Shown here: positions 7,791 through 15,948 of the stretch, in pieces
How positions within the stretch are numbered: the stretch's first letter is position 1
Layout: every line of letters starts with the position of its first letter
Source of the DNA: Actinomadura livida
GTDB taxonomy: Bacteria; Actinomycetota; Actinomycetes; Streptosporangiales; Streptosporangiaceae
Length of the DNA: 64,000 nt
Direction: 5' to 3'
Assembly (NCBI RefSeq): GCF_014648675.1
Contig: NZ_BMRO01000001.1
Coordinates: 377,871 to 441,870, forward strand
Notes under the pieces: model-generated
Databases searched by the model: none
What the model saw: only the letters and a program-made list of their open reading frames with translations
What the model was told of the DNA's origin: nothing
Made by a program: the position numbers and the translations under genes

Positions 7791-9034
7791 CCGGCGACGT
7801 GGTGATCGTCGGCGCCTCGGTGGCGGGGGTCGCCCTGGCCCGGACCCTGCGTTCGAGCGGCTTCACCGGACGCGTCCGCCTGGTCGACCGGGAGACCGAG
7901 GAGCCCTACGACAAGCCGCCGCTGTCCAAGGGGCGGCTGGAGGAGCCCGTCCGGCTGCTCACCCGTCCGGAGGCGGAGCGGCTCGGGCTGGAGCTGCTGC
8001 TCGGCGTCGAGGCGACCGGCCTGGACACCGCGGCCCGCCGCCTCGCCCTGTCCGACGGAAGCCGGATCGGGTACGGCGCGCTGGTGATCGCCACCGGGGT
8101 CCGTGCGAGGCGGTCGCCTTGGATCGGTCCAGGCGTCCATGTGCTGCGGACGCTGGCCGATGCGCGGGCATTGCACGCCGACCTGGCCCAAGGCGGTGAC
8201 CTCGTGGTGGTGGGTGCCGGCTTCATCGGGGCGGAGGTCGCGAGCACCGCGATCGACCAGGGATGCCGGGTCACGTTGGTGGATCCGCTGACCAGCCCTC
8301 CCGCCCGGGTCGTCGGCCAGAGCGTCGGCGACCGGATCCTCACATGGCATGAGCGGGCAGGTGTGAACCTTCGGCTGGGCAGGGTCGTCGAGGCCCTGGA
8401 CCAGCTCGCCGACGGGATCAGCGTCCGGCTCGACGACGGGGAGGTGCTCCGCGCCGATCACGTGGTCGTGGGCATCGGCGCCGAGGTCGACGTGGACTGG
8501 CTGGCCGGGTCGGGCCTGCACCTGGAGGACGGCATCGCCTGCGACCCGCATGGCCGCGCCCTGGGGGCCGACGATGTCGGGGAAGGCCGTGTCGGGGAAG
8601 GCCGCGTCGGCGAAGGCCGTGTCGGGGAAGGGCAGGTCTTCGCCGCCGGCGACGTCGCCCGCTGGGCGGCGGCGGACGGAGCGCCGGGCCGGCGGATCGA
8701 GCACTGGAACTCCGCCCAGGAGCAGGCCAGGTGCATCGCGGCGACCCTGCTCGACCCCGAGCGTCCGCAGTCCCCCAGCGCGGTCCCCATGGTGTGGAGC
8801 GACCAGCACGGCCGCACCGTCCAGGTGCTCGGCGCCGTGGACCCCGGCGTCGAGCCCCGGCTGGTGGAGGACGGGGACCGGCTCCTCGCCCTGTGGGACG
8901 ACGGCGGACGCGTGACCGGCGCGGTCTCACTGGGATGGCCGCGCGGCGCCCTGGCCGCCCGCCGGGCCATCGCGAACGGCGCCGCGGTGACCGCGGTAGT
9001 CGACACAGTGGCTCCCCGGGAGGCTGCCCGATGA
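7787..9034 (+). CDS. FAD-dependent ferredoxin reductase
   Basis: 415 aa, overlapping the ferredoxin by ATGA. The N-terminal FAD motif is VVIVGASVAGVALARTL (residues 4-20), followed by YDKPPLSKGRL. A second Rossmann motif for NAD(P)H is VVVGAGFIGAEVAST. The second FAD motif FAAGDVARW is preceded by an unusual in-frame expansion of GEGRV (four copies, 8576-8635), which makes the protein slightly longer than relatives. It is the electron-entry component of the three-part dioxygenase and resembles BphA4/putidaredoxin-reductase types. Confidence 0.94.
   Translation: MTGDVVIVGASVAGVALARTLRSSGFTGRVRLVDRETEEPYDKPPLSKGRLEEPVRLLTRPEAERLGLELLLGVEATGLDTAARRLALSDGSRIGYGALVIATGVRARRSPWIGPGVHVLRTLADARALHADLAQGGDLVVVGAGFIGAEVASTAIDQGCRVTLVDPLTSPPARVVGQSVGDRILTWHERAGVNLRLGRVVEALDQLADGISVRLDDGEVLRADHVVVGIGAEVDVDWLAGSGLHLEDGIACDPHGRALGADDVGEGRVGEGRVGEGRVGEGQVFAAGDVARWAAADGAPGRRIEHWNSAQEQARCIAATLLDPERPQSPSAVPMVWSDQHGRTVQVLGAVDPGVEPRLVEDGDRLLALWDDGGRVTGAVSLGWPRGALAARRAIANGAAVTAVVDTVAPREAAR
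8576..8635 (+). repeat. 15-bp coding minisatellite, four units
   Basis: Four in-frame units of GTCGGGGAAGGCCGT (8576-8590, 8591-8605, 8606-8620, 8621-8635) differ by one to three bases. They encode V-GEGR repeats ending in VGEGQ immediately before the FAAGDVA flavin-binding motif of the ferredoxin reductase. The unit keeps the frame. Its near identity suggests recent slippage. Confidence 0.9.
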
Positions 9035-9777
9035 CGGTGAACGTCCACGACGACCTCCATGAGCTGCGGAGCCTGCTCGCGGAGGGGTGCCGGGTCCTGG
9101 CGGCCCGCGAACTCTCCCCGGGGTTCCTCGGCCACATCAGCCTCCGCCTCGACGACCAGCGGATCCTGGTGCGGTGCCGCGGCCCCCGCGAGTCGGGCCT
9201 GGCCCACACCACTCCGCAGGACGTGCGGGTGGTGACCCTCGACGGCGAACCCGGCCTGCCCGGCGAGCTGGACGGTTGGACCGTTCCGCACGAGCTTCCC
9301 CTGCACACCCGGATCCTGCGCCGGCGCCCCGACGTGCGGTGCGTCGTGCACGCGCACCCCCGGCGCACGGTCGCCGCCGACCTGGCCGGCCTGACCCTGG
9401 AGCCGCTCGTGGGGGCCTATGACATTCCGGGCTCCGCCCTGCTGGCGAGCGGCGTCCCCGTCTATCCGCGCTCGGTGCTGGTGCGCAGCGACGCGCTGGG
9501 GGACGAGGTGGCCGACCATCTCGGTGACCACGCGGCGGCCCTGCTCCGCGGGCACGGTGTGGCGGTCACCGGCGACTCGGTCCCCGAGGCGGTGCTCCGC
9601 GCCGCCTCCATCGACGAGATCGCGCACCTCTGCCTGCTCGTCGCCTCCGCCGGAGGGCGTCCCCGCCCCATCGACGAGGCCGACCGGGCCGAGCTCCCCG
9701 ACCTCGGAGGGAGCCTCAACCTGGACGTCGCCTGGCGCCACGAACTCTCCCGGCTGCCCGAGGCTCCCCCCGCCTGA
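9031..9777 (+). CDS. Class II aldolase/adducin-family protein
   Basis: 248 aa, starting at the ATGA overlap with the reductase. The zinc-site pattern of class II aldolases is visible: HELPLHTRILRRRPDVRCVVHAHPRR (HxH) and LLRGHGVAVTG. The family includes fuculose- and ribulose-phosphate aldolases/epimerases and some decarboxylases. In an aromatic cluster it might cleave a 2-oxo-4-hydroxy intermediate or decarboxylate a hydroxy-oxo acid, but no evidence here decides this. The stop codon lies inside a 15-bp tandem duplication. Confidence 0.88.
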   Translation: MTVNVHDDLHELRSLLAEGCRVLAARELSPGFLGHISLRLDDQRILVRCRGPRESGLAHTTPQDVRVVTLDGEPGLPGELDGWTVPHELPLHTRILRRRPDVRCVVHAHPRRTVAADLAGLTLEPLVGAYDIPGSALLASGVPVYPRSVLVRSDALGDEVADHLGDHAAALLRGHGVAVTGDSVPEAVLRAASIDEIAHLCLLVASAGGRPRPIDEADRAELPDLGGSLNLDVAWRHELSRLPEAPPA

Positions 9778-9798
9778 TCCGACCCCGCCTGATCCGAC
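9769..9798 (+). repeat. Perfect 15-bp tandem duplication across the aldolase stop codon
   Basis: CCCGCCTGATCCGAC occurs twice back to back (9769-9783 and 9784-9798). The first copy contains the TGA stop of the aldolase gene. The second lies in the short gap before the SnoaL-like gene. It has no obvious function and looks like replication slippage. Confidence 0.9.
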
Positions 9799-9846
9799 CG
9801 GCTCCCCCCGCCCTGCCCCGACCGCACAGCTCGACAAGGAGCCCCA

Positions 9847-10224
9847 ATGCCCGACCACGTCACCGACATCACCCAGCTCTACGCGCGCTACAGCCTCTCC
9901 ATCGACTCCCGGGACCTGGAGTCCCTGCGCGACTGCTTCACCGCCGACGGCAGCATGGAGATCACCGGCGGGCCCTCCTTCGCGGGCGCCGAGGGGCTCG
10001 CCAAGGTCATCGCCGGCCGTACCGCGGAGTCGCCGCGGCACGAGAACAGCAACGTCCTCGTAGACCTGGCCGACGACGCGAGCGCGGCCGGCCGAGCTTA
10101 TTTCGTGCTCCGGGGCCCGGACGGACAGCCGGCCGCCATGGGCGAGTACAGCGACCGGCTGGTCCGCACCGACGCGGGATGGCGTTTCGCCGCGCGGCAG
10201 ATCACCTTCACCTGGCGAGCCTGA
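9847..10224 (+). CDS. SnoaL-like (NTF2-fold) protein
   Basis: 125 aa with AAGGAG 6-7 nt before ATG. The pattern ITQLYARYSLSIDSRDLESLRDCFTADGSMEI followed by VIAGRTAESPRHENSNVLVDL and a closing GWRFAARQITFTW is typical of SnoaL-like domains, which include ketosteroid isomerases, dehydratases and small hydroxylation-support proteins. It is last in the dioxygenase run, 69 bp after the aldolase, and precedes the importer promoter. Specific reaction unknown. Confidence 0.85.
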   Translation: MPDHVTDITQLYARYSLSIDSRDLESLRDCFTADGSMEITGGPSFAGAEGLAKVIAGRTAESPRHENSNVLVDLADDASAAGRAYFVLRGPDGQPAAMGEYSDRLVRTDAGWRFAARQITFTWRA

Positions 10225-10358
10225 CGCGCGGCCCGCGCCCCGGCGCCCCGCGCCCTCCCGACACCTCCCCGCCCCCGCCGCACGGCCCGCTCCGCGTGGC
10301 GGGAGCTCTGTCCTGGGCCGACGCCGCACACCCCGTCGCCCACAAGGACTTCTCCAAC

Positions 10359-10403
10359 TTGCAGAGTCCGTCTCTTCTCTTTCTGTTTAGTCTGGTCTAA
10401 TCT
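10359..10403 (+). promoter_or_regulatory. Importer promoter region with GntR-type operator TTAGTCTGGTCTAATC
   Basis: A local AT-rich stretch holds a -35-like TTGCAG (10359-10364) and, overlapping the probable -10, TTAGTCTGGTCTAATC (10388-10403). The core GTCTGGTCTAATC differs by one base from GTCTAGTCTAATC, which is present twice in tandem next to the gntR gene (21491-21526, opposite orientation). This points to control of the LIV-type importer by that GntR regulator. Exact -10 and transcription start are not clear. Confidence 0.6.
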
Positions 10404-10457
10404 TTGTGAGCCGTGTCACCGAGACGCGGCATCCCGAGCAAGAAAGACGCGAACCCC

Positions 10458-11714
10458 ATGCTCAAGAAGCCCCTGACCGCGGTCGCGGTCGCCTCACTGA
10501 TGACCCTGGCGGCGTGCGGCAACAGCGCGGGCTCCGGCGATTCCGGCACCGGTGCCGACGGCGTCGCCATGGGCCCCGGGGTCACCGACGACGAGATCAG
10601 CGTGACCGTGATCAGTGACTTCTCCGGTCCCATCGCCCAGGGCGGCATCGCCGGCTCGCTGGGCGTCGAAGCCAAGATCGACCAGGTCAACCGCGAGCAG
10701 GGCGGCATCTGCGGCCGCAAGGTCGTGGTCGACAAGCGCGACACCAAGTACGACCCGCAGATCACCACCCAGCAGTACCGCGCCGCGGCGCCGAAGAACC
10801 TGATGGTCGCCCAGTTCGTCGGCACCGCCGGCCTGAACGCCGTCCGGGCCAACATCGAGCGGGACAAGATGCCGACGCTCTCGGCGTCCATCAACACCCA
10901 GACCCTCGACCTCCCCAACGTCTACGTCGCCATGCCGCCCTTCGAGGTCGAGCTGATCAACGGCCTGACCTGGGCCGCCAAGGAGGCCGGCGCCTCGGCG
11001 AGCAAGAAGGTCAAGGTCGGGTTCGTGACGTCGGCCGACGAGACCGGCAAGGTCTACCTCGACGCCCTGAACCACGCGGCGAAGGCCACGGAGGGCCTGG
11101 AGGTCGTCGCCCAGCCGACCTACACCAACGCCGACACCGACTTCACGGCGCAGGTCAACAGCCTCAAGGACGCCGGAGCCGAGATCGTCATGCTGGGCGT
11201 CACCCCCGCCCAGATCGCCGGCATCATCGGCCAGTCGGCCCAGTTCGGCTACAAGCCGACCTTCGTGTCGAGCTCGGGCGCCTGGGCCTCCAGCCTCGGG
11301 AAGCCGCTGAAGGGCCTGCTGGACAAGTACTACGTCTCCGGCGGCTACGGCACGCTCAACGACGACAACGCCGGCATCCAGGCGCTGACCAAGGCCCGCA
11401 AGGCCTACGCCCCCGACGCGAAGCCGGACAACTTCGAGGTCGGCGGCTGGATCAACGGCACCGTCGTCGTGGAGGCGCTGCGCAAGGCGTGCGAGGCCAA
11501 GGACCTCACCCGCGAGGGCGTCATGAAGGCGATGACCGGCCTGAAGGTCTCCTTCGACGACATCCTTCCCCCCATCGACCTCGGTGACGGCAACTCGATC
11601 GTGAGCTTCCAGTCCCGCATCAACAAGATCGGGGCGGACGGCGTCCAGGAGCCGGTCGCCGAGTTCTTCGAGTCCGAGGCCGCGAAGTCCTGGGACGCCG
11701 CCAGGCGCAAGTGA
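10458..11714 (+). CDS. ABC importer substrate-binding lipoprotein, branched-chain amino-acid (LIV) type
   Basis: 418 aa from ATG 10458; an in-frame start at 10413 is less likely because it would put 15 residues ahead of the signal peptide. MLKKPLTAVAVASLMTLAAC is a lipoprotein signal with lipobox LAAC. The mature protein follows the type I periplasmic-binding fold (VTVISDFSGPIAQGG, VDKRDTKYDP, VAQFVGTAGLNAV, EIVMLGVTPAQIAGIIGQS). These importers also carry aromatic acids and other carboxylates in soil bacteria, and the catabolic context suggests such a ligand. It starts the importer operon behind the GntR-type operator. Confidence 0.93.
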   Translation: MLKKPLTAVAVASLMTLAACGNSAGSGDSGTGADGVAMGPGVTDDEISVTVISDFSGPIAQGGIAGSLGVEAKIDQVNREQGGICGRKVVVDKRDTKYDPQITTQQYRAAAPKNLMVAQFVGTAGLNAVRANIERDKMPTLSASINTQTLDLPNVYVAMPPFEVELINGLTWAAKEAGASASKKVKVGFVTSADETGKVYLDALNHAAKATEGLEVVAQPTYTNADTDFTAQVNSLKDAGAEIVMLGVTPAQIAGIIGQSAQFGYKPTFVSSSGAWASSLGKPLKGLLDKYYVSGGYGTLNDDNAGIQALTKARKAYAPDAKPDNFEVGGWINGTVVVEALRKACEAKDLTREGVMKAMTGLKVSFDDILPPIDLGDGNSIVSFQSRINKIGADGVQEPVAEFFESEAAKSWDAARRK

Positions 11715-11793
11715 CGACCCGGGGCGTGTGCGGGCCCGGCGGGGCCCGGACACGCCCCGGCTCCAATCCACCACCGCGAACCAGGACTTCCAG

Positions 11794-12675
11794 ATGACCC
11801 TCTTCCTCCAGCTCGGCTTCCAGGGCATCGCCCTGGGCCTGGTCTACGGGCTGATCGCGCTCGGGTTCGTGATCATGTTCAAGGGCTCCCACACCTTCAA
11901 CTTCGCGCACGGCCAGTTCGTCGCCATCGGCGCCTACGTCGTGCTGGTCCTGCTGCCCCGGATGCCCTACGTGCTGGCCTTCATCGGCGCCGTGGCGATC
12001 ACCGTCGGCCTCGCGCTGGTGGTCGAGCGCCTGCTGATCCGCGGCCTCATCGGCCGCTCGGTGACCGTCGTGGTGCTCGCCACCCTCGGCATCTCGACCA
12101 TGCTGCACAACGCCGTCCTCATGGTGTGGGGCGTCGGCAGCCACGACTCGGTGGGACCGGTCGGCGCCGGCACCACCAAGGTCGGCTCGGTCGTGCTGCC
12201 CAACAGCGCCCTGGCCACCGTGGCCGTGTCGGTCGTCGTCCTGGCCGCGGTCGCCTGGTTCTTCCAGCGGACGCGCCACGGGCTGGCGCTGCGCGCGACC
12301 GCGAGCAGCCAGGAGGCGGCCCTGGCCCAGGGCATCGACGTGGGGCGGATGTTCGCGCTCTCCTGGGCGCTGGCGGCCTTCCTCGCGGTGACCGCGTCGA
12401 TCTTCCTCGCCTCGTTCCCCCGGGTGGTCTCCCCCAGCATCGGCGACCTCGCGCTCATCGCGATCCCGGCGATCGTCATCGGGGGCATGGACTCGCTGAT
12501 GGGAGCGGTGGTCGGCGGCCTGGTCGTGGGACTCACCCAGGTGCTGGGCTCCAACTACCTCAGCGACATCGGCGGCGGCCGCCTGCACGAGGTGCTGCCC
12601 TACGTCCTCATGCTCCTGGTCCTCCTGGTCCGGCCCTACGGCCTGTTCGGCAGTCGCAGCATCGAAAGGGTCTGA
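11794..12675 (+). CDS. LIV-type ABC importer permease (LivH-like)
   Basis: 293 aa; the ATG at 11794 fits the family N-terminus LQLGFQGIALGLVYGLIALGFVIMF. There are about eight hydrophobic segments and the conserved FNFAHGQFVAIGAYV motif near residue 40, followed by VERLLIRGLIGRS. The C-terminal VLMLLVLLVRPYGLFG is typical. It forms the transmembrane pathway with the LivM-like protein encoded 3 bp downstream. Confidence 0.93.
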   Translation: MTLFLQLGFQGIALGLVYGLIALGFVIMFKGSHTFNFAHGQFVAIGAYVVLVLLPRMPYVLAFIGAVAITVGLALVVERLLIRGLIGRSVTVVVLATLGISTMLHNAVLMVWGVGSHDSVGPVGAGTTKVGSVVLPNSALATVAVSVVVLAAVAWFFQRTRHGLALRATASSQEAALAQGIDVGRMFALSWALAAFLAVTASIFLASFPRVVSPSIGDLALIAIPAIVIGGMDSLMGAVVGGLVVGLTQVLGSNYLSDIGGGRLHEVLPYVLMLLVLLVRPYGLFGSRSIERV

Positions 12676-12678
12676 GCC

Positions 12679-13809
12679 GTGTCCGTCCTCACCAGCCCAC
12701 CGGCGCCCCGCGACGCCGCGACTCCCGCGCCGCGCGCGCAGGGCCTCCTCACCCGCGGCCGGATCGGCGTCCTCCTCTGGATCGCCGCCATGGTCGTGCT
12801 GCCGCTGGTGCTCCGCTCCGAGCTGTGGCTCGGCATCGGCATCCTCACCCTGATCGTCGGCGTCGGCGCCCTCGGCATGCAGGTGATCACCGGGCTCGCC
12901 GGGCAGATCTCGCTGGGCCACGCCTTCTTCATGGGCATCGGCGCCTACAGCTCCGCCTGGCTCGGCGCCGACAAGGGCCTGCCGTGGTGGCTCTGGCTGC
13001 CGGCGGCCGGCCTGGTCGCCGCCACCGCGGGCGCGCTGGTCGCACCCGTCGCCGTCCGCATCCGCGGCCTCTACCTGGCGGTCGCCACCCTCGCCCTGGT
13101 CTTCATCGGCCTCTACGCGTGGGAGACGTGGACGAGCCTCAGCGGCGGCGTGAACGGGCGTCCCGCGGCACCGGTCCTCTTCGGCGACCAGGACCTGAGC
13201 CTGGGCATCATGGCCGGCGACCAGGTGATCCTCGACGCCTTCCAGGCCTGGTGGTACTTCGCGCTGGCGATCCTGCTGGTGGTCATGCTCCTCACCCACA
13301 ACCTCAAGCGCTCGCGGCTCGGCCGCGCGTTCATGGCCGTGCGGGACAAGGACGTGGCCGCCGCGGTGGTGGGCGTCCCGGTGACCCAGACCAAGACCGT
13401 CGCCTTCGTCATCTCCTCCTTCTTCGCCGGCATCTCCGGTGCGCTGCTGGTGTCCTACATGGGCTACTTCACCCCCAGCCAGTGGCACCTGATGCTCTCG
13501 GTCGACTTCATCGCCATGATCGTGATCGGCGGGATGGGCACGGTCTCCGGCGCCCTGCTGGGGGCCCTCTTCGTGCGGGCGATGCCCGAGGTCGTGAACC
13601 ACGCCTCGGGCTTCCTGCCCTTCGTCCGCAAGGGCACGAGCACCGACGGCGGCATCACCGGACCGCTGCTGTCCGGGTTCCTCTACGGATTGGTGATCGT
13701 GCTGATCCTCCTGTTCGAACCCAACGGGATCCGGGCGCTCCTGCTCCGGGCCTGGCGGCGCCTGCCGGCACCGCTGGGCAGCTCACGCGAAAGGCGGAAG
13801 ACATCATGA
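12679..13809 (+). CDS. LIV-type ABC importer permease (LivM-like)
   Basis: 376 aa from GTG 12679, with AAAGGG upstream inside the previous gene. After a 30-residue cytoplasmic tail come hydrophobic segments with the family motif LAGQISLGHAFFMGIGAYSSA and the coupling region RSRLGRAFMAVRDKDVAAAVVGV. A short segment between them (TSLSGGVNGRPAAPVLFG) is the usual extracellular loop. It pairs with the LivH-like permease. The stop overlaps the next ATG. Confidence 0.93.
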   Translation: MSVLTSPPAPRDAATPAPRAQGLLTRGRIGVLLWIAAMVVLPLVLRSELWLGIGILTLIVGVGALGMQVITGLAGQISLGHAFFMGIGAYSSAWLGADKGLPWWLWLPAAGLVAATAGALVAPVAVRIRGLYLAVATLALVFIGLYAWETWTSLSGGVNGRPAAPVLFGDQDLSLGIMAGDQVILDAFQAWWYFALAILLVVMLLTHNLKRSRLGRAFMAVRDKDVAAAVVGVPVTQTKTVAFVISSFFAGISGALLVSYMGYFTPSQWHLMLSVDFIAMIVIGGMGTVSGALLGALFVRAMPEVVNHASGFLPFVRKGTSTDGGITGPLLSGFLYGLVIVLILLFEPNGIRALLLRAWRRLPAPLGSSRERRKTS

Positions 13810-14606
13810 GCCGCGACGCCTCCCCCGCGTCCGACGGCCCGCCGGCCCTGCGGACCACGGGCGTCAGCGCCGGCTACGGCGCCGCCGGGACCGCCGTGAC
13901 CGACCTGTCCCTGCGGGTGCCCCAGGGCCAGGTCGTCAGCCTGCTCGGCCCCAACGGGGCGGGCAAGACCACCGTCATGCGGGCGGTCTCGGGCCTGCTC
14001 GGGCTGCACCGCGGCCGCCTCACCGGCGGGCGGGTGGAACTCTTCGGCAAGGACGTGACCGGGGCCCGCGCGTCACAGCGCGTGCGCGCCGGGCTCGCGC
14101 AGTGCCTGGAGGGAAGGATGGTCTTCCCGGGGCTCAGCGTCGCCGAGAACCTCGCCAGCGGAGGGCACGTCCGCCGCTACCGCGGCGGCGCGCTCACCGA
14201 GGCCCGCGACGAGGTGCTGACGCTGCTGCCGCGGCTCGGCGACCTGCTGGACCGCAAGGCGGGCTACCTGTCCGGCGGCGAGCAGCAGATGCTGGCGATC
14301 GCGCGGGCCCTGATGTCGCGGCCGAAGCTGCTGCTCATGGACGAGCCGAGCCTGGGGCTCGCGCCCCGGATCGTCGAGCAGGTCCGGGACATCATCGTCT
14401 CCATCAACGAGGCCGGCACCTCGATCCTGCTCGTCGAGCAGAACGCGCGCATGGCCCTGTCGATCTCCGGCTACGCCTACCTCCTGGAGGGCGGGCGGGT
14501 CTACGCGGAGGGCACCCCGGAGGCGCTGGAGCAGGACAACGACATCGCGGCGGCGTACCTCGGCGCCGGCACCGCGCCCGTCACCCCCCGAGGAGCCGAC
14601 TCGTGA
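13806..14606 (+). CDS. LIV-type ABC importer ATPase (LivF-like)
   Basis: 266 aa, starting at ATGA. Walker A is GPNGAGKTT, the signature is YLSGGEQQMLAIARAL, Walker B is LLLMDEPSLGLAP, and the switch histidine is replaced in the form LLVEQNARMAL typical of LivF. It energises the importer together with the LivG-like ATPase, whose GTG overlaps its stop. Genes of these importers normally end livG-livF; here the order is reversed. Confidence 0.93.
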   Translation: MSRDASPASDGPPALRTTGVSAGYGAAGTAVTDLSLRVPQGQVVSLLGPNGAGKTTVMRAVSGLLGLHRGRLTGGRVELFGKDVTGARASQRVRAGLAQCLEGRMVFPGLSVAENLASGGHVRRYRGGALTEARDEVLTLLPRLGDLLDRKAGYLSGGEQQMLAIARALMSRPKLLLMDEPSLGLAPRIVEQVRDIIVSINEAGTSILLVEQNARMALSISGYAYLLEGGRVYAEGTPEALEQDNDIAAAYLGAGTAPVTPRGADS

Positions 14607-15373
14607 GCGCCGCACTGTTCGAGGTCGAGGACCTCACCCTCTCCTTCGCCGGGGTCCGCGCGCTGGACGGGGTCGACTTCACCATCGACGAGGGCGAGCT
14701 CTTCGCCGTCATCGGACCCAACGGCGCCGGCAAGTCCACGCTGTTCAACTGCATCTCCGGCATCTACCGGCCGGAGTCGGGGAGCATCAAGTTCGGCGGC
14801 CGGCAGCTGCTGGGCAGCGCCCCCCACCGGATCGCGAGCGCCGGGATCGCCCGCACGTTCCAGAACGTCGACGTCTTCCCGGCCATGACCGTCGAGGAGT
14901 GCCTGCTCCTGGCCCGGCACCAGCACCTGCGCTCCGGGCCGGTGGCCAGCATGGTCAGGTGGGGCCGCAGTGCCCGCGAGGAGCGCGCGGCGCTGCGGAA
15001 GGTCACCGAGGTGGCCGACCGCCTCGGCCTCGGCGGCCTCCTGCAGAGCACGGTCGGCACGCTGCCCCACGGCATCCAGAAGCGGGTCGAGCTCGCGCGC
15101 TCGCTGTGCATGGAGCCCCGGCTGCTGCTGCTCGACGAGCCGGTGGCCGGGATGAACCACGAGGAGACCGCCGAGATGGCGGCGACCCTCAGCGAGGTCA
15201 ACTCCGACCTGGGTGTCACGATGCTCCTGGTCGAGCACGACATGTCGATGGTGATGGGCATCTCGCACCGTGTCTGCGTGCTCGACTTCGGGCGCCGCAT
15301 CGCCCTCGACACCCCGGCCAACGTCGTCCGCGACGAGGCCGTCATCGACGCCTATCTGGGAGGAGCACTGTGA
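14603..15373 (+). CDS. LIV-type ABC importer ATPase (LivG-like)
   Basis: 256 aa from GTG 14603 (GTGA overlap). Walker A is GPNGAGKST, Walker B is LLLLDEPVAGMNHEE, and the H-loop is LLVEHDMSMVMG. The signature is the degenerate LPHGIQKRVELARSL expected of LivG proteins. It completes a five-component importer (binding protein, two permeases, two ATPases). The stop overlaps the GTG of the FMN reductase gene, so catabolic enzymes are translated in the same chain. Confidence 0.93.
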   Translation: MSAALFEVEDLTLSFAGVRALDGVDFTIDEGELFAVIGPNGAGKSTLFNCISGIYRPESGSIKFGGRQLLGSAPHRIASAGIARTFQNVDVFPAMTVEECLLLARHQHLRSGPVASMVRWGRSAREERAALRKVTEVADRLGLGGLLQSTVGTLPHGIQKRVELARSLCMEPRLLLLDEPVAGMNHEETAEMAATLSEVNSDLGVTMLLVEHDMSMVMGISHRVCVLDFGRRIALDTPANVVRDEAVIDAYLGGAL

Positions 15374-15948
15374 GCACGGCGGACATCACCGTCTACGGAA
15401 TCGTCGGGAGCCTGCGCAAGGGGTCGTGGAACCGGCTGCTGCTGGAGTCCGCGGCCCGGCTGGCCCCCGGCGGGGTCACCGTCACGATCAGCGACCTGAT
15501 CGGGCAGTTCCCGCTCTTCAACGAGGACCTCCTCGCCCAGGAGCCGGCCGCGGTCACCCAGATGCGGAGGGAGATCGCCGCCGCGGACGCGTTGCTGATC
15601 GCCACGCCGGAGTACAACGGCGGGGTCCCCGGCGTGCTGAAGAACGCCTTCGACTGGATCTCCCTGCCGCTGGGCGCGTCCGTCCTCCAGGGCAAGCCGG
15701 TCGCCCTGATCGGCACCTCGCCGGGACGGCTGGGCACCGCCCGGTGCCAGTTCGAGCTGCGGAACATGTTCGTCTTCTCCCAGTCCCCGGTGATGCCGGG
15801 CCCCGAGGTGGTCATGCCCTTCGCCCACGAGTGCTTCGACGAGACCGGGCACCTCAAGGACCCGGTGGCGACCGAGCGGCTCGGGGTCCTGTTCGAGAAG
15901 CTCCGCGCCCACGTCGCCGCGACCCGGACGGAGGTGGCGGCCCGATGA
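15370..15948 (+). CDS. NADPH-dependent FMN reductase
   Basis: 192 aa from GTG 15370 (GTGA overlap). The flavodoxin-like fold is shown by VYGIVGSLRKGSWNRLLLESA at the N-terminus (phosphate-binding loop) and the motif ATPEYNGGVPGVLKNAFDW. The family reduces FMN, quinones or azo compounds with NAD(P)H. In this operon it could supply reduced flavin or protect from catechol-derived quinones; both are inference. Confidence 0.9.
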   Translation: MSTADITVYGIVGSLRKGSWNRLLLESAARLAPGGVTVTISDLIGQFPLFNEDLLAQEPAAVTQMRREIAAADALLIATPEYNGGVPGVLKNAFDWISLPLGASVLQGKPVALIGTSPGRLGTARCQFELRNMFVFSQSPVMPGPEVVMPFAHECFDETGHLKDPVATERLGVLFEKLRAHVAATRTEVAAR

